Of a DNA stretch of 64,000 bases, positions 33,905 through 43,141 are shown piece after piece (position 1 is the stretch's first letter; the number at the start of each line of letters is the position of its first letter). The notes beneath the pieces are model-generated. The model saw only the letters and a list, made by a program, of their open reading frames with translations, had not been told where the DNA came from and did no database searches. Location: contig NZ_BBYF01000003.1 of assembly GCF_001894745.1 (NCBI RefSeq), forward strand, positions 62,001 to 126,000, read 5' to 3'. The translations under genes and the position numbers were made by a program. Source of the stretch: Paenibacillus sp. NAIST15-1. Lineage in GTDB: Bacteria > Bacillota > Bacilli > Paenibacillales > Paenibacillaceae.

Positions 33905-36900
33905 TTAAAATGAAAATGTGTCGGTCAACAATGAATACATATCTCCATTTTCGGCATTTTTACATTGGTCGCTGTACCGATTCATACTTGCTAGTGTTTG
34001 ATCAAGACCATCCGACAGCAATGATTCCAGCAAAGCAACGTAATTTTTTGCCATTTGCTCTACTGTATCCTGTCTGAACAGACGGGTGGAATACTCAAAC
34101 GTGAAGCCCAGTGCATCCCCATCCTCCTGAGCGATTAGGAGAATATCAGCTATACTGGATTTTCGTTCATACGCATACGGCGTGATAACCAGCCCATCCA
34201 CTTGCAGTGGATGGATATCCATATTTTGCAAGGCAAACATCGTCTGGAACAACGGATTGCGGTTGGCCAAAGGTCGAACGTCCAGCTTCTCGATTAGCAA
34301 TTCCAAAGGATAATCCTGATTACTGAATGCTTCAATGGTATGAGTTCGCACTTCCTTCAACAGTTCGCGGACAGTTTTGCTGTCAGACGGTTGGCTGCGG
34401 AGCACAATCGTATTAACGAACATACCCAGCAACTGCTGGAATTCAACCTGATTGCGCCCAGCAACAGGAGTGCCGACCATAATATCTTCATCTCCTGAAT
34501 AATGATGCAGGAGTGTGAAATACACGGTCAGTAACAACATGTACAGTGTCGTATGGGTGTCGTCCGCCAGCCGTTTGAGTTGGAAGGTCATTTCGATGGA
34601 CACCTGGAATCGAAACAATGCACCTTCATAGTTCTGTTCATCGGGTCTTGGATAATCCGTTGGCAGATGAAGAACCGGCAGCGATCCCTTCATTATGTCC
34701 AGCCAATACCGCTCCTGCTTGTGCCAAGCATCAGACTGCCGGAACGACTGCTGCCAGACCGCATAATCCTTATACTGGAATTCCAACGGCGGCAACGATT
34801 CTCCCCGAAATAAAGCCATAACCTCTTCCGTCAGCAATCCAAGTGAAAAACCGTCCGAAATGCTATGATGAATATCGAATATCAGCACATGCCGCTCGGA
34901 AGATATCGTCACAACACCTACACGGAATAGAGGCGCCTGTGTTAAATCAAAAGGACGGACAAATTGTCTTATCCGTTCTGGAAGTTGTTCTTCCGTCCCG
35001 CTTATCCATTCTAGCGGGACTTCCACTTGGTCATGAACTTTGAATACGATCTGTTCACCTGCTCGCTGATGTGAAAGTCTAAGTGACTCATGCCGTTCCA
35101 TTAGTTGCTGGATTGTCTTTTTCAAACGTTTCTTGTTGAGCGCTCCAGTAATCCAATTCACATCGGTTATATTGTTGCTCGTATCCGCGAACCGCCTCAT
35201 TTTCTCTAGGACATAAAGACGGGTCTGCTGATATGAAGCAGGGTAGAATTCGCGCTGCTCCACAATTTGCGGTACCGGCAGGTCCTCTTTTTGCCGGAAA
35301 CGCAGTTGATTGGCCAATCCACGGATCGTTGGCTGAGCAAAGATCTCATCCATGCCGACATCGACACCCAGCTCTTTGCGAAGCCTTGCTACGATCAGAA
35401 CCGCTTTGAGCGAATGTCCACCAAGCAGGAAGAAATTGTCTGTCACGCTGATCATCTTCAATTCTAGTATTTCACTCCAGATATCAGAAATGATCCGCTC
35501 TAGCTCATCCAGCGGCCATTCATGCGAAATGAAATCTAAATCTGAAGCAGTTGTGACCCTATCAGGTGGTGGCAGCTCTTTAGTATTAATTTTATGGTTG
35601 GCAGACATGGGCATTTGCTTGAGCTGCACATACAGTTGAGGAACCATAAATTCGGGCAACAACTGTTGTAACTGTGTTCGCAAGTCCGATTCATTTAAAA
35701 ATGTAGTTGCAGTATAATAGGCGCAAATCTGCGTCTCCTTACCCTCCTGCTTGATAGGAATAACAACCGCTTCCTGAATTTGAGGCAAGCTTAAAATTTG
35801 CCGTTTGATCTCCTCCAACTCAATCCGGTAGCCTCTAATTTTGATCTGGTGATCTCTGCGCCCCAGGTATATAAGATTACCGTCGGCACGCCATTTGACC
35901 AAATCGCCGCTACGATACAGTCGCTCCTGGTTAAGCCATGGTACCGTAAGAAATTTTTCATCAGTCAGGTCCTGCCGATTCACATAACCGGCCGTTAATC
36001 CGTCTCCGCCTATAAACAGCTCTCCGGCAACTCCGATGGGTACGGGCTGATTAAATGCATCCAGTACATAACAGGTTGTGCCGGTTATCGGTTTACCGAT
36101 TGGAATACTTTTTTTCTCTTGATTGGTCACATCATAGGTCGTAGTATAAGTCGTACTTTCCGCTGGTCCATACCCGTTTTTGAGTCGGACATGCGGATGA
36201 TGTTGCAACAGAATCTGCACATGTGAGGGGGACATCACTTCGCCACCCACAATAATGGTCTCCAGGTTATTAAAGATTTCAGGGTCTTCGTTTAACAAAT
36301 GATTGAACAGGGCAGTAGTTGGAGTCATTATGTTGATGGAGTGATGTAATAGAAAAGGCTTCAATCGCGCTGTATCCAGGAACGTGTTTTTATCGGTTAA
36401 ATACAAACTTCCTCCATTAAGAAGGGGTGCCCATGTCTCAAACGTAAACACATCAAATCCCAAAGCACAGGTTTGCAACAGCCGGGTGTTCTCGCTTAAT
36501 TCCACATAATCGGTTTGTTTGACCAAACGCGAAATGCCAAGATGCTTGATCATAATCCCCTTAGGTCTGCCGGTCGTCCCTGAGGTGAAAATAATGATCG
36601 CCGTCTGGTCAGGTTCCCTAACCAATCCTAAATTGGCGGTGTTTGTACTGTACAATGATTCATCCAACAAATCCAGTATCTTCAAGCTTCCCGAAAGCGG
36701 CTGCTCGGGTTCTCCCTGTACAAGCAGCCATTCCATACTGCTATCCTCCAGCATATTTAATATTCGCTGTGTCGGATAATCCGGCTCGATAGGCACATAA
36801 GCGGCTCCTGCTTTGATCACAGCAAGCATACCCACGATCATCTCGAGAGAACGCTCTGCCATTATGCCAACATTCGTTCCTTGCACCAAGCCACGGCTCC

Positions 36901-38383
36901 GCAAGCTGTGTGCAAGCCTATTGGCTTTATCATTTAGTTCCCGATATGTATACATCCTTCCATCATGAAATAACGCGGTTCGTTCCGCGTGCAACTCTGT
37001 CTGTTCTTCAAAAATCCGATCAATTGTTAAACGAGGATAATTGATGATATTGTCGTTGAACTGATGTAATATAAGCTGTTTCTCCACTTCATCCAACAGA
37101 TCAAACTGATGCAGTTCCATACCTGGCATCGTTGTTACCAGTCTGGACAATCTGACAAAATGAGCAGCCATTCTGTTCATTGTATCCGGTGTGAACAAAT
37201 CGGTGCTGTATTCCAGCTTGCCGGTAATCACATCATTATCTTCTGTCAATTCCAGCGTCAGGTCGAATTTGGAGCTGTCACTCTCCCATTCATAGCGTTG
37301 GAAGACAAGGTCGTTCATCTCCAGTTCGTACTTGTCCATATTTTGCACAACAAGCATAGTATCAAAAATGGGATGTCTGCTTGATGAACGCGCAATATTC
37401 AGCCGCTCCACCAGCATATCAAGCGGATAGTCCTGATGATCGTAAGCAGATAACGTAGTTTGCTTGATTTGGGCCAACAATTCCAGGAAAGTCATGTTCC
37501 CTTGAGGACGTGTACGAAGTGCCAGCGTATTCACAAACATACCGATAACCGACTCCAATTCGGCGCTTCGGCGACCTGCAATCGGTGTGCCAATTACAAT
37601 ATCTGTCTGGGAAGTATAACGATGCAGCAGCAGCGAATAAATACTGAACAACACCATATACAGTGTTGCTCCTTCCTGTTGAGCTATCTGCCGCGCCGAT
37701 TGGACAACATCCGCATTTAACTGAAAATGCACATAGTTACCGCGACCACTGCTGTATGACGGTCTGGCATAGTCAGTCTGCAAATCCAGTACCGGCAATT
37801 CGTCTGCAAACTGCTGCATCCAGTACTGCTCTTGTGCGCTCATTTTCTCACCGGAAAACAAATCGTTTTGCCACATTACATAATCCACATACTGCACATC
37901 TACCGGAGAAAGCGGAATGCCGTTATAAAGACAGCCGATCTCTTTTATCATAATTTGAATGGATATGCCATCCGCAATGATATGGTGAATATCAAAAAAT
38001 AAATAATAGACTGTAGGAGAAGTGCGGATCAACTTAAGCCTGAATAATGGAGCCTGATCCAGGGCAAATGGCTGTGCCAGCGATTTCAATACTTCCTCGA
38101 GCTGCTCTTCCTCCACCTCAAGCGTTTCCAGCGAAAACGGAACCGTAGCCAGTACGGTTTGCGAAATATCGTTATTGTCTAGATCTGTCTCAAATATCGT
38201 CCGCATAGATTCATGCCGCTGGATAAGCTGCTGTACTGCCTGCTCAAATTTTTGGAGATCCAGTGTCCCCAGTATTTTGAAAACAGAAGATAGGTTATAG
38301 GCTACACTGTGCGGATTGAACTGCTGAACGACAAACAATCTCCTTTGAGCTGATGATGTTTCATAACAACCTATCGTTTCCAT
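33905..38383 (-). CDS. NRPS, C-A-PCP-C
   Basis: A 1492-residue subunit. C1 about 5-430 with HHIIADG (133-139). A about 450-940 with FTSGTTGRPKG, GYGPAES, YRSGDL and lysine K931; code D644 V645 F648 T687 I711 G713 G737 T745 Y746 K931 (DVFTIGGTYK), perhaps a small or aliphatic residue but not assigned. PCP with Ser991 (LLGGHS). C2 about 1045-1460 with HHSISDG (1172-1178). The protein ends after C2 with a ~30-residue tail, so C2 must work with an A-PCP unit in trans, presumably the 828-residue protein encoded next. ATG 38383 overlaps the thioesterase gene by 13 nt. Confidence 0.92.
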   Translation of the reverse strand: METIGCYETSSAQRRLFVVQQFNPHSVAYNLSSVFKILGTLDLQKFEQAVQQLIQRHESMRTIFETDLDNNDISQTVLATVPFSLETLEVEEEQLEEVLKSLAQPFALDQAPLFRLKLIRTSPTVYYLFFDIHHIIADGISIQIMIKEIGCLYNGIPLSPVDVQYVDYVMWQNDLFSGEKMSAQEQYWMQQFADELPVLDLQTDYARPSYSSGRGNYVHFQLNADVVQSARQIAQQEGATLYMVLFSIYSLLLHRYTSQTDIVIGTPIAGRRSAELESVIGMFVNTLALRTRPQGNMTFLELLAQIKQTTLSAYDHQDYPLDMLVERLNIARSSSRHPIFDTMLVVQNMDKYELEMNDLVFQRYEWESDSSKFDLTLELTEDNDVITGKLEYSTDLFTPDTMNRMAAHFVRLSRLVTTMPGMELHQFDLLDEVEKQLILHQFNDNIINYPRLTIDRIFEEQTELHAERTALFHDGRMYTYRELNDKANRLAHSLRSRGLVQGTNVGIMAERSLEMIVGMLAVIKAGAAYVPIEPDYPTQRILNMLEDSSMEWLLVQGEPEQPLSGSLKILDLLDESLYSTNTANLGLVREPDQTAIIIFTSGTTGRPKGIMIKHLGISRLVKQTDYVELSENTRLLQTCALGFDVFTFETWAPLLNGGSLYLTDKNTFLDTARLKPFLLHHSINIMTPTTALFNHLLNEDPEIFNNLETIIVGGEVMSPSHVQILLQHHPHVRLKNGYGPAESTTYTTTYDVTNQEKKSIPIGKPITGTTCYVLDAFNQPVPIGVAGELFIGGDGLTAGYVNRQDLTDEKFLTVPWLNQERLYRSGDLVKWRADGNLIYLGRRDHQIKIRGYRIELEEIKRQILSLPQIQEAVVIPIKQEGKETQICAYYTATTFLNESDLRTQLQQLLPEFMVPQLYVQLKQMPMSANHKINTKELPPPDRVTTASDLDFISHEWPLDELERIISDIWSEILELKMISVTDNFFLLGGHSLKAVLIVARLRKELGVDVGMDEIFAQPTIRGLANQLRFRQKEDLPVPQIVEQREFYPASYQQTRLYVLEKMRRFADTSNNITDVNWITGALNKKRLKKTIQQLMERHESLRLSHQRAGEQIVFKVHDQVEVPLEWISGTEEQLPERIRQFVRPFDLTQAPLFRVGVVTISSERHVLIFDIHHSISDGFSLGLLTEEVMALFRGESLPPLEFQYKDYAVWQQSFRQSDAWHKQERYWLDIMKGSLPVLHLPTDYPRPDEQNYEGALFRFQVSIEMTFQLKRLADDTHTTLYMLLLTVYFTLLHHYSGDEDIMVGTPVAGRNQVEFQQLLGMFVNTIVLRSQPSDSKTVRELLKEVRTHTIEAFSNQDYPLELLIEKLDVRPLANRNPLFQTMFALQNMDIHPLQVDGLVITPYAYERKSSIADILLIAQEDGDALGFTFEYSTRLFRQDTVEQMAKNYVALLESLLSDGLDQTLASMNRYSDQCKNAENGDMYSLLTDTFSF

Positions 38384-39120
38384 TGAATGAAACCCTCCTG
38401 ATCTTGAATTGCGGCAGGGATGGTCTGATTGATAACGCTTACCACTTCCTCCATATGACTGTGTAGAAAAAAGTGATCCCCTTTAATCCATACGATTTCG
38501 CAGTTGTGAACGGTGTGCCGGTTCCATAACTGGATTTCTTCCCTGTTGATCTTATCGTTCAACCCGGCGAATACGGTTACCGGGCAATTTATCAAGGGCC
38601 GTGCCGGATCAAGACGATATGTCTCCAGTACACGGACATCGGCATTTAATACTTTTTTGAACTTTGCGGCCAACTCCGGACGGCGTTTAATCTCCGCTGG
38701 GATACGGCCATCCGGAAAAGACAATGGGGCCAGGAGCCTTTGCTTGAGACTGGACCAAGAAAATGTACGCTTCCGATCAGACAAAGGTGCAGGCCGACCG
38801 GATAGCAACAAATGGACAGGCGGCGGATACCCTTCCCGGAGCAGCAAATAATATAATTCATACGCTATCACTGCCCCCATGCTGTGCCCGTAAATGGCAT
38901 AGGGTACTTCCTGTACTTGTGGTCCTATCTGTGTCACCGCATCCTTTAACATATCGGCAATGCTGGCCGCATAAGGCTCGTCATAACGAGCGCCTCTGCC
39001 GGCAAGTTCAACCGGTCGGAGCTCGATATGTGGACTTAGCTGACCTTTCCACTGCCAGTATATTGTAGCCGAGGCTCCTGCATATGGGAGGCAAAATAAT
39101 ATGGTTTTAACGGTCATCAC
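38371..39120 (-). CDS. Type II thioesterase
   Basis: A 249-residue alpha/beta-hydrolase of the external thioesterase family associated with NRPS/PKS. Start FCLPYAGASATIYWQW, nucleophile GHSMGA with Ser80, late Asp in VFAGLNDKI and His in WIKGDHFFLH. It normally removes misacylated or stalled groups from carrier proteins. Because no terminal thioesterase domain exists in the cluster, a role in product release is possible but unproven. It overlaps the exporter gene by 4 nt (ATGA) and the following NRPS by 13 nt. Confidence 0.9.
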   Translation of the reverse strand: MMTVKTILFCLPYAGASATIYWQWKGQLSPHIELRPVELAGRGARYDEPYAASIADMLKDAVTQIGPQVQEVPYAIYGHSMGAVIAYELYYLLLREGYPPPVHLLLSGRPAPLSDRKRTFSWSSLKQRLLAPLSFPDGRIPAEIKRRPELAAKFKKVLNADVRVLETYRLDPARPLINCPVTVFAGLNDKINREEIQLWNRHTVHNCEIVWIKGDHFFLHSHMEEVVSVINQTIPAAIQDQEGFIQWKR

Positions 39121-42100
39121 CCCTTCTCGAATAACGGAATGCTTGGCTTGATTAAGGGAACTACCGTTTGTGTGGTCTGCTGCATAGCCACAATGCGCCC
39201 CCCATCCATTTTGATAATACGATCCGCTAGATGGAAATAATGATCATCATGCGTAATTGCTATAATACATTTGCCCCGATCCTTCATGTCCGGCAGCAGG
39301 GTATAATAAAAGAAACGGCGGTATTCCGGATCTTGATCCGCAGCCCATTCATCAAATAGACAGATTGGACGATCCTCCAAATACGCAATCAGCAAGGCCA
39401 GTCTTTTTTTCTGTCCGGTTGACAGTTTGGTTGTACTGAATGTGCCGTTATGAATAACGATCTTGTCCTGCAAATCCAGCAAGCGGAGATAGTGTTGAAT
39501 TTCTGCTTCTTTAGCCTGCCAGTCGATGCCATACAAACGGTCGAATAGATGGAAATCGCCGAAGATCGCCGAGTAGTACTCACCTAGCCCACATGAGGAA
39601 ATCACGCCATCATTCAGTGTCACCTTGCCTGTATCTGGTGTGTACAATCCAGTAAGTAACTTAGCCAAGGTTGACTTCCCACTGCCGTTACCTCCAGTAA
39701 TAAAGGTGATGCTGCCACTGTCAAATGGGCAGTTGATGGGTCCGACCGCAAACCCGGTTGGTCCCGATGTGTTATTGCCCGAATAACTATAGGTCACATC
39801 TTCCAGTTGCAATCGAATCGGAACCGTCTGGACGGCAACGTCAGCAGATGGAGGTTGAATTCTCTGTTCCACCTCCCGGATCATTTGTTTAATGCGATCC
39901 CAACTGACCTTGCTCTGCGCATACTGGGGAACGCTGTCCAGCAGTTGATTGACGGGTCCGGTCATATACAAGAACACAAACACATAATTTCGTAGCATCG
40001 ACGTATCCATCTGCTTAAAAAGCTCTGGAAATACAAATACCACACACCCGATCACCAGTATGAACAGCAGTTCTCCCAACACAAAAATGTCCGAATAACG
40101 CAGTTGATACACATTGCGCTTCTCTTTGTACGTTTCGCAACTGATCTGCATCTCTTCTCTGAATTCCCGGCGTTTGTCAGAATGAAGCGAAAGCTCCTTG
40201 AAGCCTTTCAGCAGATCATTGATAAACTTAAAAAAAACATTCTGGAGATCACGCGTTTCCTCCATTAAATGGTTCGCCCGGCTTCCTACATACATATACA
40301 ATACAGCTAGCACAGCAATGATCACTATGGATAGCAGCAAGGCATACATGTTCATAATTCCAAGATATAGAAAACAGCATAACAAGGTAATCAGATTGGT
40401 CGCGCCCGATATCAGGATTCCCATGGAGCGACTGATGGCTTCGGTATCATTATTAAGCGTCGCTTCTACACGTCCTCGTTCAAAGCTGTCCATTTTGGAG
40501 AAGCTCGTTTGCAAAAACTTATCCACCAACTCCATCCGCTTGGCATAAATAATTTGATTGGTCAGCTTAACCAGCATAGCTCGGATGATTCGCTGTCCGA
40601 ACACATACATCGCAATCGCCATCGCAAAATAAAACAGGAGCCCATTCATCAGATTATCCGTTCGGTTGAACGATTCATTGATAATAAAAATGACAAACGC
40701 ATTCCCTAAACCACTGACCAAACCCAGAACAATTGGCGTCAGAAATGACTTCTCCGTGTTTTTTGGAAAAAACAGAGTCAGCAGCGAGTAAGCCATATAC
40801 AAGGCTCCAGTAATCAGTAGCAGCCACACGGCGGTCATTACCGTCGATGGTAGCCATATTTCAATAAATCGCCAGGTCAGTTTGTACATCAGAATATCAG
40901 GAGCCTTGTATATCATCCATGCGAACAGGCAGGCAGCAATTAGATGATATCCTAGCAACCTGTAGGGCTTGGCCCGTTGAAAGGATGGTTTGCGTTTGCC
41001 GTTGCCAATGTCACGGAAGACCAGCACCAGATACACAAGTACCGCAGCTCCAATAATAGACAAGGCGATAATTAGGCCGACCGCCACAGAATCCGCTTTT
41101 TTGTAGGTATCGGAATGAATTAACGGAGGCTCTTCACCATGCAACTGGCTCAGGATGCCTTGTCCGATCCCTTGCGTATAATCGCTGTTTATATTAGCCA
41201 TAATGACAACGCCAATGCCTTCTGCCGGACGCATGCCCACATAGGAAGAAAATGTAGGGTTGTTACCCGAATGCGAAATCTCACCTTCTCCGCTTTGGAA
41301 GATATCCCAGCCTACCGCATAGGATGCACCGTTGCTCTCAGGCGGAACCGTGCGATTCGGCAGATGAGATTGATCAATCAGTGAATATTCAAAAGATCCT
41401 GAATGATCGATTCCCATCTGAATTTTAAGCCACAGAGCCATATCCTCGGCATTGCTGACTATATATCCGGCAGGGGCATTGCCCACGAATGGCGGCGGGC
41501 TGTATAATTGCGGCCTTGTATAGGCCATTTTATAACCGGAAGCCAATTCCGCGGAGGCTATCGGTTCCTGCACCGCAAAAGTATGCTTCATCCCCAGCGG
41601 CTCAAAGATATTATCTTTCATATACTCGGCATAGCTTTGCTCACTAACCTGTTCAATGATTAATCCAAGCACATCGTAATTAATGGTCGCATACTCATAC
41701 GTTTTGCCAGGCGCACGATTCAAGGGCTGGTTCTGCAATATGCGAACCGTCCTCTCCAATTCACCCGCTCCATAACCCTCCGGCAGATGGCCAATCGTAT
41801 CAAACGGTATGCCGCTCGTATGATGCAGCAGTTGCTCTATCGTGATTACGGCCGGTTGATTATGATACACAGGTTGAAACCAGGGCAGATACTTGCTCAC
41901 CGGATCATCCAGATGCAAGCGATTTTCCTTCGCCAGTTTTAACACTGCCAGACCAGTAAACGCCTTGCTGTTTGAACCAATTTCAAACAGGGTGGACGGA
42001 CTGATGGCAGTGCCGGCAGACACGTCCTTGAACCCGTAACCCCGCTGCAATATGATCTGATCTCCACTGACTATCGTGACAGACATGCCCGGAATTTCCG

Positions 42101-42263
42101 CATGTTCCATTTGCTCCTGTACCCATGATTCAATTTGCTCCAGATAGCGGGGCGTCATGTCCTCTGCTGTATTCGCATAGGACATGACCGGTGCAGACAG
42201 CGCCAGCCAGCACGCCAATATACATATCCACAGTACTCTCCAGCATTTATACGGGGAATTCAA
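39117..42263 (-). CDS. Fusion: periplasmic-side S12 peptidase - 3 TM - SyrD/PvdE-type ABC exporter
   Basis: A 1048-residue fusion. Residues 1-31 are a signal peptide or anchor helix. About 35-370 form a serine beta-lactamase-fold (S12) peptidase: SNSK with Ser97 and Lys100, Tyr191 (Y-A-T, Thr where Asn is usual), and HSG at 331-333. Three helices follow (391-416, 437-452, 470-497), then a six-helix ABC transmembrane domain and an ATPase with GGNGSGKST (857-865), LSTGQ (947-951), CLFDE and His1005. Ser/Lys/Tyr positions nearly match ClbP (Ser95, Lys98, Tyr186). In colibactin, xenocoumacin and zwittermicin pathways such peptidases remove an N-acyl-D-Asn cap. Start TTG 42263 after AGAGGGGGCGG. 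The inferred job is export plus extracytoplasmic activation. Confidence 0.9.
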   Translation of the reverse strand: MNSPYKCWRVLWICILACWLALSAPVMSYANTAEDMTPRYLEQIESWVQEQMEHAEIPGMSVTIVSGDQIILQRGYGFKDVSAGTAISPSTLFEIGSNSKAFTGLAVLKLAKENRLHLDDPVSKYLPWFQPVYHNQPAVITIEQLLHHTSGIPFDTIGHLPEGYGAGELERTVRILQNQPLNRAPGKTYEYATINYDVLGLIIEQVSEQSYAEYMKDNIFEPLGMKHTFAVQEPIASAELASGYKMAYTRPQLYSPPPFVGNAPAGYIVSNAEDMALWLKIQMGIDHSGSFEYSLIDQSHLPNRTVPPESNGASYAVGWDIFQSGEGEISHSGNNPTFSSYVGMRPAEGIGVVIMANINSDYTQGIGQGILSQLHGEEPPLIHSDTYKKADSVAVGLIIALSIIGAAVLVYLVLVFRDIGNGKRKPSFQRAKPYRLLGYHLIAACLFAWMIYKAPDILMYKLTWRFIEIWLPSTVMTAVWLLLITGALYMAYSLLTLFFPKNTEKSFLTPIVLGLVSGLGNAFVIFIINESFNRTDNLMNGLLFYFAMAIAMYVFGQRIIRAMLVKLTNQIIYAKRMELVDKFLQTSFSKMDSFERGRVEATLNNDTEAISRSMGILISGATNLITLLCCFLYLGIMNMYALLLSIVIIAVLAVLYMYVGSRANHLMEETRDLQNVFFKFINDLLKGFKELSLHSDKRREFREEMQISCETYKEKRNVYQLRYSDIFVLGELLFILVIGCVVFVFPELFKQMDTSMLRNYVFVFLYMTGPVNQLLDSVPQYAQSKVSWDRIKQMIREVEQRIQPPSADVAVQTVPIRLQLEDVTYSYSGNNTSGPTGFAVGPINCPFDSGSITFITGGNGSGKSTLAKLLTGLYTPDTGKVTLNDGVISSCGLGEYYSAIFGDFHLFDRLYGIDWQAKEAEIQHYLRLLDLQDKIVIHNGTFSTTKLSTGQKKRLALLIAYLEDRPICLFDEWAADQDPEYRRFFYYTLLPDMKDRGKCIIAITHDDHYFHLADRIIKMDGGRIVAMQQTTQTVVPLIKPSIPLFEKG

Positions 42264-42280
42264 GCTTAATCCCGCCCCCT

Positions 42281-43141
42281 CTAATCCATTAGTAGAGCAT
42301 TTCTCTGTTTACGAGCGCTCAGTACGTAGCACTTCGGAAGCTTCACTTCCTGATCTTTCAAATGATCATACAGCGCTGAAATATCGTGTTCGTACTCGTC
42401 AAAAGACTGAATCATCAGTCCATTGCTCAGTGTACAGCTCATAATGTGCGACAGGGTAGGATCGAATACATAATATGGCGCGCCTTCATAGGTCTCTTTG
42501 TTGATATAATCCAAGCCCTCGTTATATACGCGCGGTTCATCAATGAAATACGAGAACTTCATTTCCAGAGGATGTTCCTTATCATTCTCATCTAACATGA
42601 ACAGCACCGGATGAATATCGTAGATCAGTACATTCCCACCGTCTTTTAAAAGCCGCTGCACCATCTGGAAAAACAGCGATAAATCAGGAAACCAAATCAA
42701 TGAGCCGGCTGAAATATATATAAGATCAAATGTTCCGCTATACTGTTCCGGGATTTCGTACACATCGGTCTGCATAAATTCACATTCAATCCCAGCATCT
42801 ATTGCCAGCTTACGAGCTTCATCGATCGCTAGATCACTAATATCAAATCCTATACAGGAGGCCGCCCCCAGATTTTTAAGGGATAACGTTTCCGTACCGT
42901 CATTGCAGCAGAGATGAGCAACAGACTTGCCTTCAAGACCGTACGCCTTCAACTTGGCGGTTATCGTCTCATCCAGCACCGAATATCCTTTCTGGCGGAA
43001 TAGCTTCTTTCGCTCCTCCTTTCCTTTATGATGGCGGGCAGCCACCTGATTCCATGAGCGCCGGTTGGCTTCGGTATAATCCTTGATTTCCACAGTGTCT
43101 AACTCCTTATTATTTGAATTTTTAGCGTTTGGTTCGTTCAC
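42281..43141 (-). CDS. Class I SAM-dependent methyltransferase
   Basis: A 286-residue methyltransferase with motif I VAHLCCNDGTETLSL, motif II IGFDISDLAIDEARKLA, the acidic MQTDVYEIP and motif post-II FDLIYISAGSLIWFPDL. It is stand-alone, so it would methylate a carrier-bound or released intermediate or the final product; the acceptor atom is not evident. GTG 43141, with AAGGTGGAG 4 nt before, overlaps the NRPS stop by 20 nt, so it is translationally coupled. Confidence 0.85.
   Translation of the reverse strand: MNEPNAKNSNNKELDTVEIKDYTEANRRSWNQVAARHHKGKEERKKLFRQKGYSVLDETITAKLKAYGLEGKSVAHLCCNDGTETLSLKNLGAASCIGFDISDLAIDEARKLAIDAGIECEFMQTDVYEIPEQYSGTFDLIYISAGSLIWFPDLSLFFQMVQRLLKDGGNVLIYDIHPVLFMLDENDKEHPLEMKFSYFIDEPRVYNEGLDYINKETYEGAPYYVFDPTLSHIMSCTLSNGLMIQSFDEYEHDISALYDHLKDQEVKLPKCYVLSARKQRNALLMD

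Noticed and set aside
38371-39120. Terminal thioesterase for product release
   Set aside because: It is a stand-alone type II enzyme. A role in release cannot be excluded but is not supported by sequence.
39117-42263. The S12 domain as a penicillin-binding-protein-type cyclase replacing the missing thioesterase
   Set aside because: The N-terminal signal/anchor helix and the three following membrane helices place the domain outside the cytoplasm, where it cannot reach the carrier proteins. The ClbP-like prodrug peptidase role fits better.
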